Below are positions 17,756 to 28,949 of a DNA stretch of 64,000 nt, in pieces (the stretch's first letter is position 1; each line of letters begins with the position of its first letter). This DNA comes from Sphingomonas sp. 7/4-4 (GTDB taxonomy: Bacteria > Pseudomonadota > Alphaproteobacteria > Sphingomonadales > Sphingomonadaceae). Made by a program: the position numbers and the translations under genes. A model generated the notes under the pieces. It saw nothing but the letters and a program-made list of their open reading frames with translations. It did not search any database and was not told where the DNA came from. The stretch covers positions 2,666,001 to 2,730,000 of the forward strand of contig NZ_CP115960.1 of assembly GCF_027941955.1 (NCBI RefSeq), given 5' to 3'.

Positions 17756-18526
17756 CTAGCTCTTCAGCCGGTATCCGGTCCGGAAGATCGTGACGATCAG
17801 GCCGAGGCACAAAACGAGGAACAGCCCGGTCACGCCGAGGCTCCAGCCCACGCTGACATCGCCCGCGCCGAAGAAGCTCCAGCGGAAGCCGCTCACCAGA
17901 TACACCACCGGGTTGAACAGGCTCACCGTGCGCCACGGCTCGGGCAGCATGTCGATCGAATAAAAGGCACCGCCGAGGAAGGTCAGCGGCGTGACCAGCA
18001 ATGCCGGCACCACGTTCAGTTGCTCGAAGCCCTTGGCCCAGATGCCGATGATGAAGCCGAACATGCTGAAGGTTACGGAAGTGAGCACCAGAAACGCCAG
18101 CATCGCCGCCGGATGATCGATCCGCAGCGGCACGAAGAACGCCGAAGTGATCAGGATGATCAGCCCGATCACGATCGACTTGGTCGCCGCCGCGCCGACG
18201 AACCCGATCACCATCTCCACTGCAGAGATCGGCGCGGAGAGCAGTTCGAACACCGTGCCGGTGAATTTGGGGAAATAGATGCCGATCGATGCATTGGCGA
18301 TGCTCTGCGTCAACAGCGAGAGCATGATCAACCCGGGCACGAGGAAGCTGCCGTAATTGACGTCGCCGATCGACTGGATCCGGCTGCCGATCGCTCCGCC
18401 GAAGACGATGAAATAGAGCGACGTGGTGATCACCGGCGTCGCCACGCTCTGCCAGAGCGTGCGCAAGGTGCGCGCCATCTCGAACCGGTAGATCGCCCAG
18501 ATGCCATGGAAGTTGACGCCGGTCAT
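17756..18526 (-). CDS. ABC-2 type transporter permease
   Basis: A 256-residue inner-membrane permease with six predicted helices of the ABC-2 family ([42 protein letters not shown], ending with a helix near [17 protein letters not shown]). The start ATG at 18526 overlaps the ATPase stop by four bases (ATGA), showing translational coupling. The pair resembles exporters of the YadGH/NodIJ type, moving drugs, lipids or polysaccharide; the substrate is unknown. Confidence 0.9.
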   Translation of the reverse strand: MTGVNFHGIWAIYRFEMARTLRTLWQSVATPVITTSLYFIVFGGAIGSRIQSIGDVNYGSFLVPGLIMLSLLTQSIANASIGIYFPKFTGTVFELLSAPISAVEMVIGFVGAAATKSIVIGLIILITSAFFVPLRIDHPAAMLAFLVLTSVTFSMFGFIIGIWAKGFEQLNVVPALLVTPLTFLGGAFYSIDMLPEPWRTVSLFNPVVYLVSGFRWSFFGAGDVSVGWSLGVTGLFLVLCLGLIVTIFRTGYRLKS

Positions 18527-19473
18527 GCCACAGCTCCTTCGTTCGACGCGTGCTTCGCCTCGACCAGATCGACGAAGATGTCCTCGAGGCTCGACTTGCT
18601 CGTGTCGAGATCCTTGAACGCGATCCCCATGTCCGAGAGCTTGCGCAGCAGCGAGGGAATGCCGGTGCGCTCGGCCTGCGCGTCGAACACGTAGCGCAGC
18701 CGGTGCCCCTCGTCCTCGAGGCTGAGATGCCATTCCTCCAGCCCCGCCGGAACCGCCGTCATCTGCTCGACCAACGCGATGTCCATCTCGCGCTTGCCGA
18801 GCTTCTTCATCAGCGCGGCCTTCTCCTCGACCAGCAGCAGCTGCCCCTTGTTGATCACGCCCACCCGATCGGCCATCTCCTCGGCCTCTTCGATATAATG
18901 GGTGGTGAGGATGATCGTCGTGCCGCGCTCGCGCAGCTTTCCGATCATCTTCCACATGTCGCGACGCAGCGACACGTCGACACCCGCGGTGGGCTCGTCG
19001 AGGAACAGGATGTCGGGCTCGTGGCTGAGTGCCTTGGCGATCATCACACGGCGTTTCATGCCGCCCGACAATTCCATGATCTTCGCGTCGCGCTTGTCCC
19101 ATAGCGACAGGTCCTTGAGCACCTGATCAAGATGCGCCTGGTCGGGCTTCTTGCCGAACAGCCCGCGCGAGAAACGCAGGGTCGAGCCCACGGTGGAGAA
19201 CATGTCGACTGCGATTTCCTGCGGCACCAGCCCGATCCGCGAGCGCGCCTCGCGCGGGTGGCGGATCGCGTCATTCCCGTCGACGAGGATCGTCCCCGAG
19301 CTCGGCGTGACGATGCCGCAGATGATGCTGATCAGCGTGGTCTTGCCCGCGCCATTGGGGCCGAGCAGTGCGAAGATCTCGCCGCGGCGGATCTCCAGAT
19401 CGACATGCTCGAGCGCCTTTTGGCCCGAACCATAGGTCTTGCTGACCTGAGAAACCGTCAGAATGGATTGCAT
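18523..19473 (-). CDS. ABC transporter ATP-binding protein
   Basis: The 316-residue ATPase partner of the permease downstream. It has Walker [10 protein letters not shown] (near residue 40), signature LSGGMKRRV, Walker [13 protein letters not shown] and the switch His in TTHYIEEAE. The C-terminal 90 residues ([19 protein letters not shown] onward) form the extra domain common in YadG/CcmA-like ATPases. It powers export across the inner membrane. Confidence 0.93.
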   Translation of the reverse strand: MQSILTVSQVSKTYGSGQKALEHVDLEIRRGEIFALLGPNGAGKTTLISIICGIVTPSSGTILVDGNDAIRHPREARSRIGLVPQEIAVDMFSTVGSTLRFSRGLFGKKPDQAHLDQVLKDLSLWDKRDAKIMELSGGMKRRVMIAKALSHEPDILFLDEPTAGVDVSLRRDMWKMIGKLRERGTTIILTTHYIEEAEEMADRVGVINKGQLLLVEEKAALMKKLGKREMDIALVEQMTAVPAGLEEWHLSLEDEGHRLRYVFDAQAERTGIPSLLRKLSDMGIAFKDLDTSKSSLEDIFVDLVEAKHASNEGAVA

Positions 19474-19538
19474 GGGGGACCCCGGACCGGAACGGACCCG
19501 TTACGTAGGGGCGGGGCCGGGAGAGGACAAGCGGTGCG

Positions 19539-19567
19539 AAAAAATCCTCCCCCGCCTGGGGGAGGAT
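19539..19567 (-). terminator. Rho-independent terminator after the dsbA-like gene
   Basis: On the minus strand TCCTCCCCC pairs with GGGGGAGGA (9 bp, 4-base loop) and is followed by six T. It begins 7 bases after the thioredoxin-like gene's stop, a textbook intrinsic terminator. Confidence 0.85.
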
Positions 19568-19573
19568 CGAAAC

Positions 19574-20331
19574 CTACTTCCCCGCCCGCGCCTCGGCGAC
19601 GGCCGCGGCCAGTCCGGCATAATCGCGCGCGCCGGAGAGCAGTTTGCCGCCGATCACCCAGGCCGGCGTTCCGGTCATCGCCAGCTTTTCGCCAAGCTTA
19701 TGATTGGCGAGAATCTCCTGCTCGACGGCTTTGGACCGTACCGCCTTGTTCACCAATTCCTTGTCGAGCCCGGCCTTGCCCGCGGCCAGCGTGATGTTCT
19801 CCACGTTCGGCGATCCCGCCGCATAGAGCGCGTCGTGGAATGCCCGGAACTTGCCCTGCTCGGCTGCCGCCAGCGCCCAGCGCGCCGCGACCACGCTCTC
19901 GGGCCCGAGCACCGGGAATTCGCGATAGACCACGCGAACATTCGGATCCTTGGCGAGCAGTTCCTCAATCCCGGGCAGGCTCGCCCGGCAATAGCCGCAG
20001 GCATAGTCCATGAACGCGACGACGGTGACGTCGCCGTTCGGATTGCCCGCCCAGGCGCCGGCATAGGGCTTTTGCAGCTGCGCGAGATGCTGCGGCACGG
20101 CCGCCTGTGCGCCCTGCTGCGCCTTTTCGTAGCGCGCGGTCTCGCGCGCCTGAAGCCGGTCCATCGCCTCGGGCAGCACTTCGGGATGCTCGAGCAGATA
20201 ACCGCGGATCGCCGGCCCGGCGATCCCGGGCACCAGTTCAGGATCAGCGCGAACAGGCCCGCGCCGAGCAAGGCGGACACGAGCATCGCGCTGGCGAGCG
20301 CCAGCGGGCTGCGCAACAGTCTTTCGGTCAT
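19574..20331 (-). CDS. DsbA-family thiol-disulfide oxidoreductase (frame broken)
   Basis: A periplasmic thioredoxin-fold protein, 252 residues restored, with an N-terminal membrane or signal segment (LALASAMLVSALLGAGLFALIL). The active site is MDYACGYCRASLP, a C-G-Y-C motif seen in DsbA/DsbG/BdbD-like enzymes. The cis-Pro loop is MTGTPAWVIGG. It would oxidise or isomerise disulfides of envelope proteins. One base is missing near 20237, in TGGTGCCCGGG; one more G gives LNWVPGIAGPAIRGYL. Its start overlaps the M48 protease stop by four bases, so both are likely one operon. Confidence 0.85.
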
Positions 20332-21704
20332 CGCCGCCGCCGTTTCTCTTCGTCCATCGCGGTCTGCGATACCATCGAAATGTCCTGCGCGCGGATCCAG
20401 TCCGCCGAGCCCTGCGGCAGGTTCGCCATCGCCGATCGCGCGCTCACCAGAGCGGTGCGCGCATCGCCCATCAGGTTCGCGCGCTCGGCAGTGGCGAGCG
20501 CGGTGCGCGGCTCGTCGCCCTTGCGCTCATAGACGGTGCCGAGCTGCATCCAGGCGAAGGGGTTCTCCTTGTCGCGCGCGACTGCGGTGCGCAGCACGCC
20601 CTCAGCTTCGGCGAGATTGGCCTTGTCCTCGGTCGCGAGCAGCGCGTGGCCGAAGGTCGCGGCGATCAGCGGCTGGTTGTTCGAACGCTTCGTCGCCTCG
20701 CGCAGCGGGGCGATCGCTTCGGCCGGCTTGCCCGATTCGAGCAGGATCTGTCCTTCGAGCTCGAGAAAATAGGGATCGTCGGGCGCGGTCTTCACCAATG
20801 CGGTCGTCTCCGCCGCCGCCTGCTCGGGATAGCCCGATTTATGATAGGCATAGGCACGCGCATAATGCGCGGGCGCCGACTGGTCGGTCGCCGGATAGAT
20901 GCGCAGCGTCGCCTCGGGCTCGTTGACGAACCCGCGCAATTTGGCCTGCACCCGCTTGAAGCGCGCTTCCAGCTTCGGATCGATCGACTTGTTCCATGCC
21001 GGCGACGATTCCAGGTCGGCCCGGAGATTCTCGACGCGATCGGCCGACATCGGGTGAGTCTGCGCGAACGGATCGACTTCGGGATTGGCCTGGGTCGCGT
21101 AATAGCCGTAGCGATGCATCTGCGCGGTCAGCTTGTTGAAGAAAGTCAGCATCCCCTTGCCGGTGACGCCGGCGGTGTTGAGGAAGCGCGCGCCCGCGGC
21201 GTCGGCCGAGGATTCCTGGATGCGGCTGAAGGCGAGATATTTCCCGATCGCGGCGCGCTGGCCCATCATCAATATGCCGGTGCCCGCCTCGCCCGCGCCC
21301 GCCGCCATCGCCGCGGCGCCGAGCAACAGGCTGAGGATCGAGATCTTGGTATAGCCGCCGTCGTTCTGGAACACCGCGTGCCCGCCGACGATATGGCCGA
21401 TCTCGTGCGCGATGACGCCCTGGACTTCATTGGCGTTGTCGGCGGCGTCGATCAGCCCCGAATGGATATAGACGATCTGCCCGCCGGCGACGAAGGCGTT
21501 GATCGACGGATCGTTGACCAAAACCACGCGGACATTGTTGGGCGAGAGCCCCGCCGCCTGGATGATCGGCCGGGTCATGTCGGCGAGCATCGCCTCGGTC
21601 TCGGCATCGCGCAGGATCGATTGCGCCATTGCCGGGCGCGCCGCGAACAGGCTCAGGCAGAGCAGGGCGATCAGGGCCGCAAAACGCTTCATGCGCGGCA
21701 TCAT
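20328..21704 (-). CDS. M48 family metalloprotease with TPR domain, BepA-like
   Basis: A secreted or membrane-facing zinc protease of 458 residues. The signal peptide (RFAALIALLCLSLFAARPAMA) is followed by the M48 domain with GVIAHEIGHIVGGHA, the HExxH zinc site, and its third ligand Glu in SRIQESSADAAGARFL. The C-terminal 200 residues are tetratricopeptide repeats (YARAYAYHKSGYPEQAAAET, ALLATEDKANLAEAEGVL). BepA proteins clear misassembled outer-membrane proteins such as LptD. The start at 21704 is approximate; an ATG at 21692 also fits. It is translationally coupled to the DsbA-like gene. Confidence 0.9.
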   Translation of the reverse strand: MMPRMKRFAALIALLCLSLFAARPAMAQSILRDAETEAMLADMTRPIIQAAGLSPNNVRVVLVNDPSINAFVAGGQIVYIHSGLIDAADNANEVQGVIAHEIGHIVGGHAVFQNDGGYTKISILSLLLGAAAMAAGAGEAGTGILMMGQRAAIGKYLAFSRIQESSADAAGARFLNTAGVTGKGMLTFFNKLTAQMHRYGYYATQANPEVDPFAQTHPMSADRVENLRADLESSPAWNKSIDPKLEARFKRVQAKLRGFVNEPEATLRIYPATDQSAPAHYARAYAYHKSGYPEQAAAETTALVKTAPDDPYFLELEGQILLESGKPAEAIAPLREATKRSNNQPLIAATFGHALLATEDKANLAEAEGVLRTAVARDKENPFAWMQLGTVYERKGDEPRTALATAERANLMGDARTALVSARSAMANLPQGSADWIRAQDISMVSQTAMDEEKRRRR

Positions 21705-21809
21705 CGGGGCAAACTCCTCTGGCGGCAACGCTGTTGGATATGCGCGATGAACATGTCGTGAAGCCTCTCGGGAGCGCGCGGACCCACCGGCCCGCGCGCT
21801 CCCCTGAAG

Positions 21810-24451
21810 TCAGGCGCCGAAGGTCCGCTGCCACCAGCCGCGGCGCGGGCCCGATTCGCCGTCGGCGTCGCCCTCGGCACCGAGATCCTGCGCCAACGCC
21901 TCGGCTTCGGCAGGTGCCTCGACACTGGCGTCGGCGGGCGCCGGAGCGGCCTGCGCGGCAGCCTTGCGGCGCGCCCGCTTGGGCTTTTCGGCCGGAACCT
22001 CGGCAAGTTCGGCGACCGGTGCGGCTTCGACCGCGACCGGTGCTGCCTCGGCATCGGTATCGGCCTTTTGCGACGCGCACGCTTCGGCTTTTCGGCCGGA
22101 GCCTCTGCCTCGGGAGCGGCGACGACAGCAGCCTCGGCCACACTCTCGGCAGGCGCTTCGGCATCGGCCTTCTTGCGGCGCGAACGCTTGGGCTTCTCGG
22201 CCGGAGCCTCGGGCTCGGGAGCCACCTCGGCCAGTGCCTCGACGTCACCCACAGGCTCCGCGGCGTCGCCAGCCTCGACGACATTGTCCTCGGCATGACC
22301 CCGACGGCCGCCACGGCGACCGCGACGACGGCGCTTGCGACCGGCCTCACCCTCGCCGCCTTCCTGCTCGGCACGCTCGGAAGAGCCTGCCTCAGCAGTG
22401 ACGTCCTCGGCGTCCTCGGACTCTTCGCCCTCGCCCTTGGCCTCGTGCTCGCCTTCGGTGCCTTCGCCGGCCTCGTTCTCACGACCACGGCGACCGCGGC
22501 CACGGCGGCGGCGGCGGCGCTTGCCGCGGCCTTCGCCTTCGCCCTCGTCGCGCTCGCGCGCTTCGCGGGGCTGGCGGTCGCGCGGCGCTTCGGCCTCGAC
22601 TTGCTCTTCCTCTTCTTCCTCGTCGATCTCCTCGACGTAATCGTCCTCGTCCTCGGCGACATCGATGAGCCGCTCGATCTTGGGTGCGTGCGCCGGCGGC
22701 GGACCGCCCGCCTCGACCGACATGCGGGCGCCCTCGACCTCGCCGTCCGACACGACTTCGACGAGGACGCCGTAGCGATCCTCGATCTCGGCGAGCTCGC
22801 CGCGCTTGCGGTTGAGCAGATAGAAAGCCGCTTCCTGGCTGGCACGCAGCGTGATCTGCGATCCGCGGCCGCGCGCGGCCTCGTCCTCGATCAGGCGCAG
22901 CGCCGAGAGGCCTGCCGACGAAGCGGTGCGGACCAGCCCGGTGCCTTCGCAATGCGGGCACTGGCGAGTCGATGCCTCAAGCACGCCGGTGCGCAGGCGC
23001 TGGCGGCTCATCTCCATCAGGCCGAAGGCCGAGATGCGGCCGACCTGGATGCGGGCGCGATCGTTCTTGAGCGCCTCCTTCATCGCCTTCTCGACCTTAC
23101 GGACATTGGATCCGTGATCCATGTCGATGAAGTCGATGACGACGAGGCCGGCCATGTCGCGCAGCCGCAGCTGGCGCGCGATTTCCTGCGCGGCTTCGAG
23201 GTTGGTCTGGGTCGCGGTCTGCTCGATCGAATGCTCGCGCGTCGAACGGCCCGAGTTGATGTCGATCGAGACCAGAGCCTCGGTCGGATTGATCACGAGA
23301 TAACCGCCGGACTTCAGCTGCACCACTGGATGGTACATCGCCGACAATTGCTCCTCGACGCCGGCGCGCTGGAACAGCGGCACCGCATCGGCATATTGCT
23401 TCACCTTGCGGGCATGGCTCGGCATCAGGAGCCGCATGAACTCCTTGGCTTGGCGATAGCCGTCCTCGCCCTCGACGATGACCTCGTCGATGTCCTTGTT
23501 GTAGATATCGCGGATCGCGCGCTTGAGCAGGTCGCTGTCGCCATAGACCAGGGCCGGCGCCGACGACTGCAATGTCGTCTCGCGGATCCCGTCCCACAGT
23601 CGCGCGAGATAGTCGAAGTCGCGCTTGATCTCGGTCTTGGTGCGCTGGAGTCCGGCGGTGCGGACGATGCAGCCCATCGTCGGCGGCAGCTTCAGGTCCG
23701 ACATGATCGTCTTGAGGCGCTTGCGATCGGCGGCCGAGCTGATTTTCCGGGAGATGCCGCCGCCATGCGCGGTGTTGGGCATCAGCACGCAATAGCGGCC
23801 GGCGAGGCTCAGATAGGTGGTCAGCGCCGCGCCCTTGTTGCCGCGCTCTTCCTTGACGACCTGGACCAGCAGCACCTGACGGCGGCGGATCACGTCCTGG
23901 ATCTTGTAGCGGCGGCGCAAGTTCATGCGGCGCTGGCGCAGCGCCTCGGCCTCGTCTTCCTTGCCGCCACGCCCGCGGCGACGGCCACGACCGCGTCCGC
24001 GACCGCCTTCGCTGCTTTCCTCGCCCTCGGCGCTCTCGCCTTCGGAATCCTCGTCGTGCTCCTCGTCGTCGTGGGGACGCTCGAGAACTTCTACGCCGTC
24101 CTCGCCTTCGTGATCCTCGTCGTCGCCGTCATCCTGCGCGCGCAATGCGGCTTCCTCGGCGGCGTGCTCGGCCTCCTCACGGAGCAGCGCGTCGCGGTCC
24201 TCCTTGGGGATCTGGTAGTAATCGGGGTGGATTTCCGAGAAAGCGAGGAAGCCGTGGCGGTTGCCGCCGTAATCGACGAACGCAGCCTGGAGCGACGGCT
24301 CCACCCGCGTGACCTTGGCCAGATAGATATTCCCCTTGAGCTGCTTTCGCTCGGCAGACTCGAAGTCAAACTCCTCGATTCGGTTCCCTTTGACGACGGC
24401 AACCCGGGTTTCCTCCCGGTGCCGCGCGTCGATCAGCATACGCATGGTCAT
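21810..24451 (-). CDS. rne: Ribonuclease E/G (frame broken near the C-terminus)
   Basis: Essential endoribonuclease that starts mRNA decay and processes rRNA and tRNA. N-terminal MTMRMLIDARHREETRVAVV leads into an S1 RNA-binding domain. The catalytic region has VVIDFIDMDHGSNVRKVEKA, and the Zn-link is CPHCEGTGLV. The second half is disordered, with Glu/Arg blocks and repeated EKPKRARRK-type motifs that scaffold the degradosome. One A is missing from a run at 22066-22069. With it restored the protein ends GPRRGWWQRTFGA, giving 880 residues. Without it the frame runs into the next gene. A 535 bp gap precedes the start. Confidence 0.95.
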
Positions 24452-24986
24452 TTATTGTTCTCCGGGCGCGCCGGCCTGGACCCCTGAGGGTAATGTTCCT
24501 GAAGGGCTGGGGCGCGTGCGCGCGATACAGAATGCGGCCTTGGCCGGTGTCGCCGGCTGCGGTCTCGCAGGTTTCGAAAACTGCTGCTGCTCGAAGGGCA
24601 CGCCCGGACGCGTGGTCCGGAAGCTTCGCCATCGTCACGCGGCCGGCCGAAAGGGCCTGGCGGGTGGGACGATGGGAAAATTGCCTCATGCGAGCGTCAA
24701 CCTGAACTGTCGCGACGAATTTGGTCGCGAATACGGCCCGATGCAAGGATCGGAGCGAACTCCTGCTAGCACCCCCGCGCCATGCGGCAACCGCGGGCGG
24801 CCGGTTAAATGCGCGGCGCCGCGGCGGCAACCGCCTGCCGGTCTCCGGCAGATTTATGCCGGTTAACCAAGCTGTTTCACTTCGATTTGAAGGTCCCCGG
24901 CTACCACGCTCCCGTCAGGGAAGACGCGTTCAAGAGTTGATCAATATGCATTTGGGCTGGACCCCCGAGTTCCTGCGCGGCATAGC
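24452..24986. other. Divergent intergenic region between rne and the amidase gene
   Basis: This 535 bp stretch probably holds the rne promoter and long leader plus the amidase promoter. A hairpin (TCGCGAC at 24710-24716, GTCGCGA at 24724-24730) lies about 260 bases before the rne start. Clear -35/-10 pairs were not found. Short open frames cross it, but their codon use is not native. Confidence 0.5.
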
Positions 24987-26192
24987 GTGCGGGTGCTATT
25001 CCTGCTTGCCCTGATCTCCGGCTGGTTGACCGGGGTGCCGAGCTGGGCAGGCGTCGTGCAGGAAGTGCGCGTGCACGGTGACCGCGTCGTCGTGAAATTC
25101 GACGCGCCGGTCACCCAGGCGAGCGCTTTCCTGCTCTCCGGGCCGCAGCGCATAGCGCTCGACATCGCCGGTGCCGAACCGGGCCGCAGCGCCGCCGCCG
25201 GCGGCGTGGTCGCGAAGATCCGCCAGGGCGCGCAGGGCGACGGCGCGCGCATCGTCTTCGATCTCGCACGTCCGGCGATCGTGAGCGAAGGCAGCTTCGG
25301 CAAGGACGGCCGCACGCTGACGCTCCAGCTCCGGACCGTCGACGACGAGCGCTTCGCGCGCGCCGCGGCCGAGCGGCGGATGAGTTTCCTGCCGCCCTTC
25401 ACCTATCTCCAGCCGGCCAGCCGGCATCCGTACAGCGTGTCGATGGCGCTGCCGAAGCGCATGCCCGCCGCGCCGCTGCCCCGCGTCTATGGCGATGCGC
25501 GCCGTCCGCTGGTAGTGATCGACGCCGGGCATGGCGGGCACGATCCCGGCGCGCTCTCCGGCGACGGCAGCCTGCGCGAGAAGGACGTCACGCTCGAAGT
25601 CGCCAAGGCGATCAAGGCCGCCCTGCTCGCCTCCGGCCGCGTCCGCGTCGCGCTCACCCGGGAGGATGACCGCTTCCTCGTGCTCCAGGAGCGCTACGGA
25701 CTCGCGCGGCGATTGAAGGCCGACCTGTTCATTTCAGTCCATTGCGACAGCGCCGGCAACGCCGACGCCACCGGCGCGACCGTCTACACCCTTTCCGAAG
25801 TCGCCTCCGACAAGGAAGCCGCGCGGCTCGCCGCGCGCGAGAACAAGGCCGATATCCTCGCCGGCGTCGATCTCGGCGCCGCCAGCCCGGACATCTCGTC
25901 GATCCTGATCGATCTCACGCAGCGCGAGACGATGAACGCCAGTGCCAATTTCGCCCGATTGCTCGGCCGCGAGGCGCAGCCGCTGATGCCGATCAAGCCG
26001 AACTATCACCGAATGGCGTCGCTGATGGTGCTCAAGGCGCCCGACATGCCGTCGGTGCTGTTCGAGACCGGTTATATCTCCAACGCCGCCGATGCCGCAT
26101 TCCTCGCGTCGAACGAGGGGCAGCGCAAGGTCGCGCAGGGCGTGCGCAAGGCCGTGGAGATCCACTTCGCCACTCGCATGGCCGCGCGCTGA
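24987..26192 (+). CDS. amiC: N-acetylmuramoyl-L-alanine amidase with AMIN domain
   Basis: A periplasmic zinc amidase (401 residues) that splits septal peptidoglycan. The signal peptide (LFLLALISGWLTGVPSWA) is followed by an AMIN domain (25-120; VVQEVRVHGDRVVVKFDAPV) that targets the division site. The Amidase_3 domain has VIDAGHGGHDPGA with Zn-binding His, LREKDVTLEVAKAI with Glu, SVHCDSAGN with His, and VLFETGYISN with the catalytic Glu. The GTG start at 24987 is used because no in-frame ATG lies upstream; a lost base could hide an earlier start at 24944. Confidence 0.92.
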   Translation: MRVLFLLALISGWLTGVPSWAGVVQEVRVHGDRVVVKFDAPVTQASAFLLSGPQRIALDIAGAEPGRSAAAGGVVAKIRQGAQGDGARIVFDLARPAIVSEGSFGKDGRTLTLQLRTVDDERFARAAAERRMSFLPPFTYLQPASRHPYSVSMALPKRMPAAPLPRVYGDARRPLVVIDAGHGGHDPGALSGDGSLREKDVTLEVAKAIKAALLASGRVRVALTREDDRFLVLQERYGLARRLKADLFISVHCDSAGNADATGATVYTLSEVASDKEAARLAARENKADILAGVDLGAASPDISSILIDLTQRETMNASANFARLLGREAQPLMPIKPNYHRMASLMVLKAPDMPSVLFETGYISNAADAAFLASNEGQRKVAQGVRKAVEIHFATRMAAR

Positions 26193-26308
26193 TGCTGCTG
26201 TTCCGATAGTCCCCACCCCGTCCTTATAGAGCGGAATGCGACGGGTTGGTTTCGGGCGCGTTTTGATCGGGTTTCATCGCCCGAGAAAGTTGCTACACCG
26301 CACCCCGC

Positions 26309-28822
26309 ATGGCGGACGGCAGCATTTCCAGCGAAAAGGTGACGATCAAGCGCGGGGCGGGCGGAGTCCGCGGCTGGTATGACCGCGTGCATCGTCGCTG
26401 GTGGTTCCGGATCCTCGCCTGGCTGGCGCTGCTTTCGGGCCTTTTCTGGTTCCTGATCTGGGCGCTGATCGCGCGCAACCTGCCCTCGGTCGATAGCTTG
26501 CGCGCCTATGAGCCGCCGTTGCCGACCAATGTCCGTTCGGTCGACGGGGTGCCGATCCACAGCTATGCCCGCGAGCGCCGCGTCCAGCTGAGCTACGCCG
26601 AATATCCCAAGCAGCTCGTCGAGGCCTTCATCTCCGCCGAGGACAAGACCTTCTTCAGCCATCACGGTGTCGATTTTCCCGGGCTGGCGCGCGCCGCCTT
26701 TCAGGGAATCGTGAGCGGCGAGACTCCCCGCGGCACTTCGACGATCACCCAGCAGGTCGCCAAGAACCTGCTGATCGGCAACGAAGTCAGCTATCTGCGC
26801 AAGGGCAAGGAAGCGATCCTCGCCTGGAAGATCGAGAATGCGCTTCCCAAGGAGCAGATCCTCGAACTCTATCTCAATTCGATTGAGCTCGGCCGCAATG
26901 CCGGCGGCGTCGAGGCGGCGAGCCAGGCCTATTTCGGCAAGGCGCTGAGCGAACTCAGCCTGCCGCAAATGACCTATCTCGCGATCCTGCCCAAGGGCCC
27001 CGCCAATTACGCTCCCGAACGCTACGAGGCCCGCGCGCTCGAGCGGCGCAACTGGGTGCTCGGGCAGATGCTCGCCAACGGCTTCATCACCGAGGCGCAG
27101 CATGCCGAGGCGGTTGCGGCGCCACTGGGCACGATTCCGCGACAGACCCCCGATATGAGCGCGTCGGCGGCTATTTCGTCGAAGAGGTTCGCCGCCAGCT
27201 GATCGACAAGTTCGGCGAGCAGGCCGCGGACGGCCCGAACAGCGTCTATGGCGGCGGCCTGTGGGTGCGCACGTCGCTCGATCCCCGGCTTCAGGAATAT
27301 GCGCAAAAGGCATTGCGCGACGGCCTGCTGCGTTACGATCGCGGGCGCGGCTGGTCCGGACCGATCAACCATGTCGACGTGTCGAAGGGCTGGCTGCAGC
27401 CGTTCCTCAACACCAATATCGGCGTCGACTATGAGGATTGGCGCGCCGCTGTCGCGATCGAGCGCAATGCCGGCGGCTGGCAGATCGGTTTCGACAACGG
27501 CCAGACCGGCACGCTCCTCGCGACCTCGCGACGATGCCGGTGCGCGGCCAAGGCGGCGAGGCATATGGTGCGATCAAGCCCGGTGACATCCTCGCCGTTG
27601 CGCCCGAAGGCAACAGTTGGTCGCTCCGCTCAGTGCCCAAGGTCTCGGGCGGCATGGTGGTCGAGAATCCCCGCACCGGCCAGATCTACGCGATGCAGGG
27701 CGGGTTCGATTCGCGCATCCAGTCGTTCAACCGCGCGACGCAGGCGCAGCGCCAGCCGGGCTCGACGATCAAGCCGCTGGTCTATGCCGCGGCGATGGAG
27801 CAGGGGCTGACTCCGCGACGATCGTCGTCGATGGCCCGTTCTGCGTGTGGCAGGGCGCCAATCTCGGCCAGAAATGCTTCCGGAATTTCGGCAATCAGCG
27901 CGGCGCCGGCCCCAAGACGCTGCGCTGGGGCGTCGAGCAGTCGCGCAACCTGATGACCGTGCAGGTCGCCAACCAGATCGGCATGGAGCACGTCGTCGAC
28001 CTGATCCAGCGCGTCGGCGTCTCGAAGCAGAAATTCCCAAACTACCTCAGCTACGCGCTGGGCGCCGGCGAGACGACCGTGCTGCGCATGGTCAATGCCT
28101 ATTCGATCCTCGTGAACCACGGTCGCGCGCTCAACCCGACGGTGATCGACTTCGTCCAGAACCGCCGGGGCCAGGTGATCTGGCCCGAGAATTGGCGCGC
28201 CTGCGACCGCTGCAACGCGCGCGACTATGACGGCGGCGCCATGCCGCGACCGATCACCCGCGCCCGCCAAGTCGTCGAGCCGATGAGCGCCTATCAGATC
28301 GTCCACATCACCGAAGGCGTGATCCAGCGGGGCACCGCCACGACGCTGCGTGAGCTCGGCCGGCCGATGATGGGCAAGACCGGCACCACGTCGGGACCGA
28401 CCGACGTGTGGTTCGTCGGAGGCACGCCGCAGCTGATCGGCGGGCTCTATCTCGGCTATGACAGCCCGACCAATCTGGGCGGCTATGCCCAGGGCGGATC
28501 GATCGCCGCGCCGATCTTCAAGCAGTTCGCCATCCCCGCCTTCAAGGGCATGGAAGTGCTGCCCTTCACTGCCCCCGCCGGCATCCGCATGGTCCGCATC
28601 GATCGCGCGAGCGGCCGCAAGGTCGCCGGCGGCTGGCCGACCAGCGATCCGCTGGCCGGCGTGATCTGGGAAGCCTTCAAACCCGAGAGCGAGCCGCAGC
28701 GCCGCCGCCGCACCCCGGCGGAGGAAGCGGCCGAAAGGAAGACCGTCGAGAAGAAGGCCGCGCCCGCCACCAAGGCGCCCTCCGACAGCGACTTCTTGCA
28801 ACGTCAGGGCGGAATCTACTAG
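26309..28822 (+). CDS. mrcA: Penicillin-binding protein 1A (three frame breaks)
   Basis: A bifunctional class A PBP making and crosslinking peptidoglycan, 838 residues restored. It has a cytoplasmic N-terminus, one membrane helix ([20 protein letters not shown]) and a glycosyltransferase domain with [12 protein letters not shown] and [14 protein letters not shown]. The transpeptidase domain has [12 protein letters not shown] (SxxK), SRNL (SxN) and GKTGTTSG (KTG). The frame shifts by one base at about 27147 (run of five C), 27528 and 27814. Each is repaired by one added base, giving [18 protein letters not shown] and ATIVVDGPF. All catalytic motifs remain, so the gene is very likely intact in the cell. 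Confidence 0.93.
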
Positions 28823-28844
28823 CGCCGCCAAAGCACCCTATATG

Positions 28845-28924
28845 CGTCATCCCGGCGAAGGCCGGGATCCAGAACCACCGGCGAGGTGGCTTGTGGCTCT
28901 GGGCCCGGCTTTCGCCGGGGTGAC
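28845..28924. repeat. Palindromic intergenic repeat (GTCATCCCGGCGAAGG type)
   Basis: Inverted arms GTCATCCCGGCGAAGGCCGG and CCGGCTTTCGCCGGGGTGAC enclose an 80 bp element just before prfB. It is a common proteobacterial intergenic palindrome. A degenerate piece of the same family (CACCCCGGCACGAAGCCGG) lies at about 35768-35790 before ileS. Confidence 0.8.
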
Positions 28925-28949
28925 GGCAAGTTTCGAAAGGTTACTCCCA

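Noticed and set aside
21629..24487. A 952-codon open frame on the plus strand, opposite rne
   Set aside because: It is a mirror of the GC-rich rne gene; the protein is low-complexity Ala/Leu/Arg with no family motif, while the minus strand has clear RNase E signatures.
26309..28822. Programmed frameshifting or splitting of PBP1A into several genes
   Set aside because: Three breaks in one gene, each repaired by one base and without a slippery motif and structure; the same error pattern occurs across the window.
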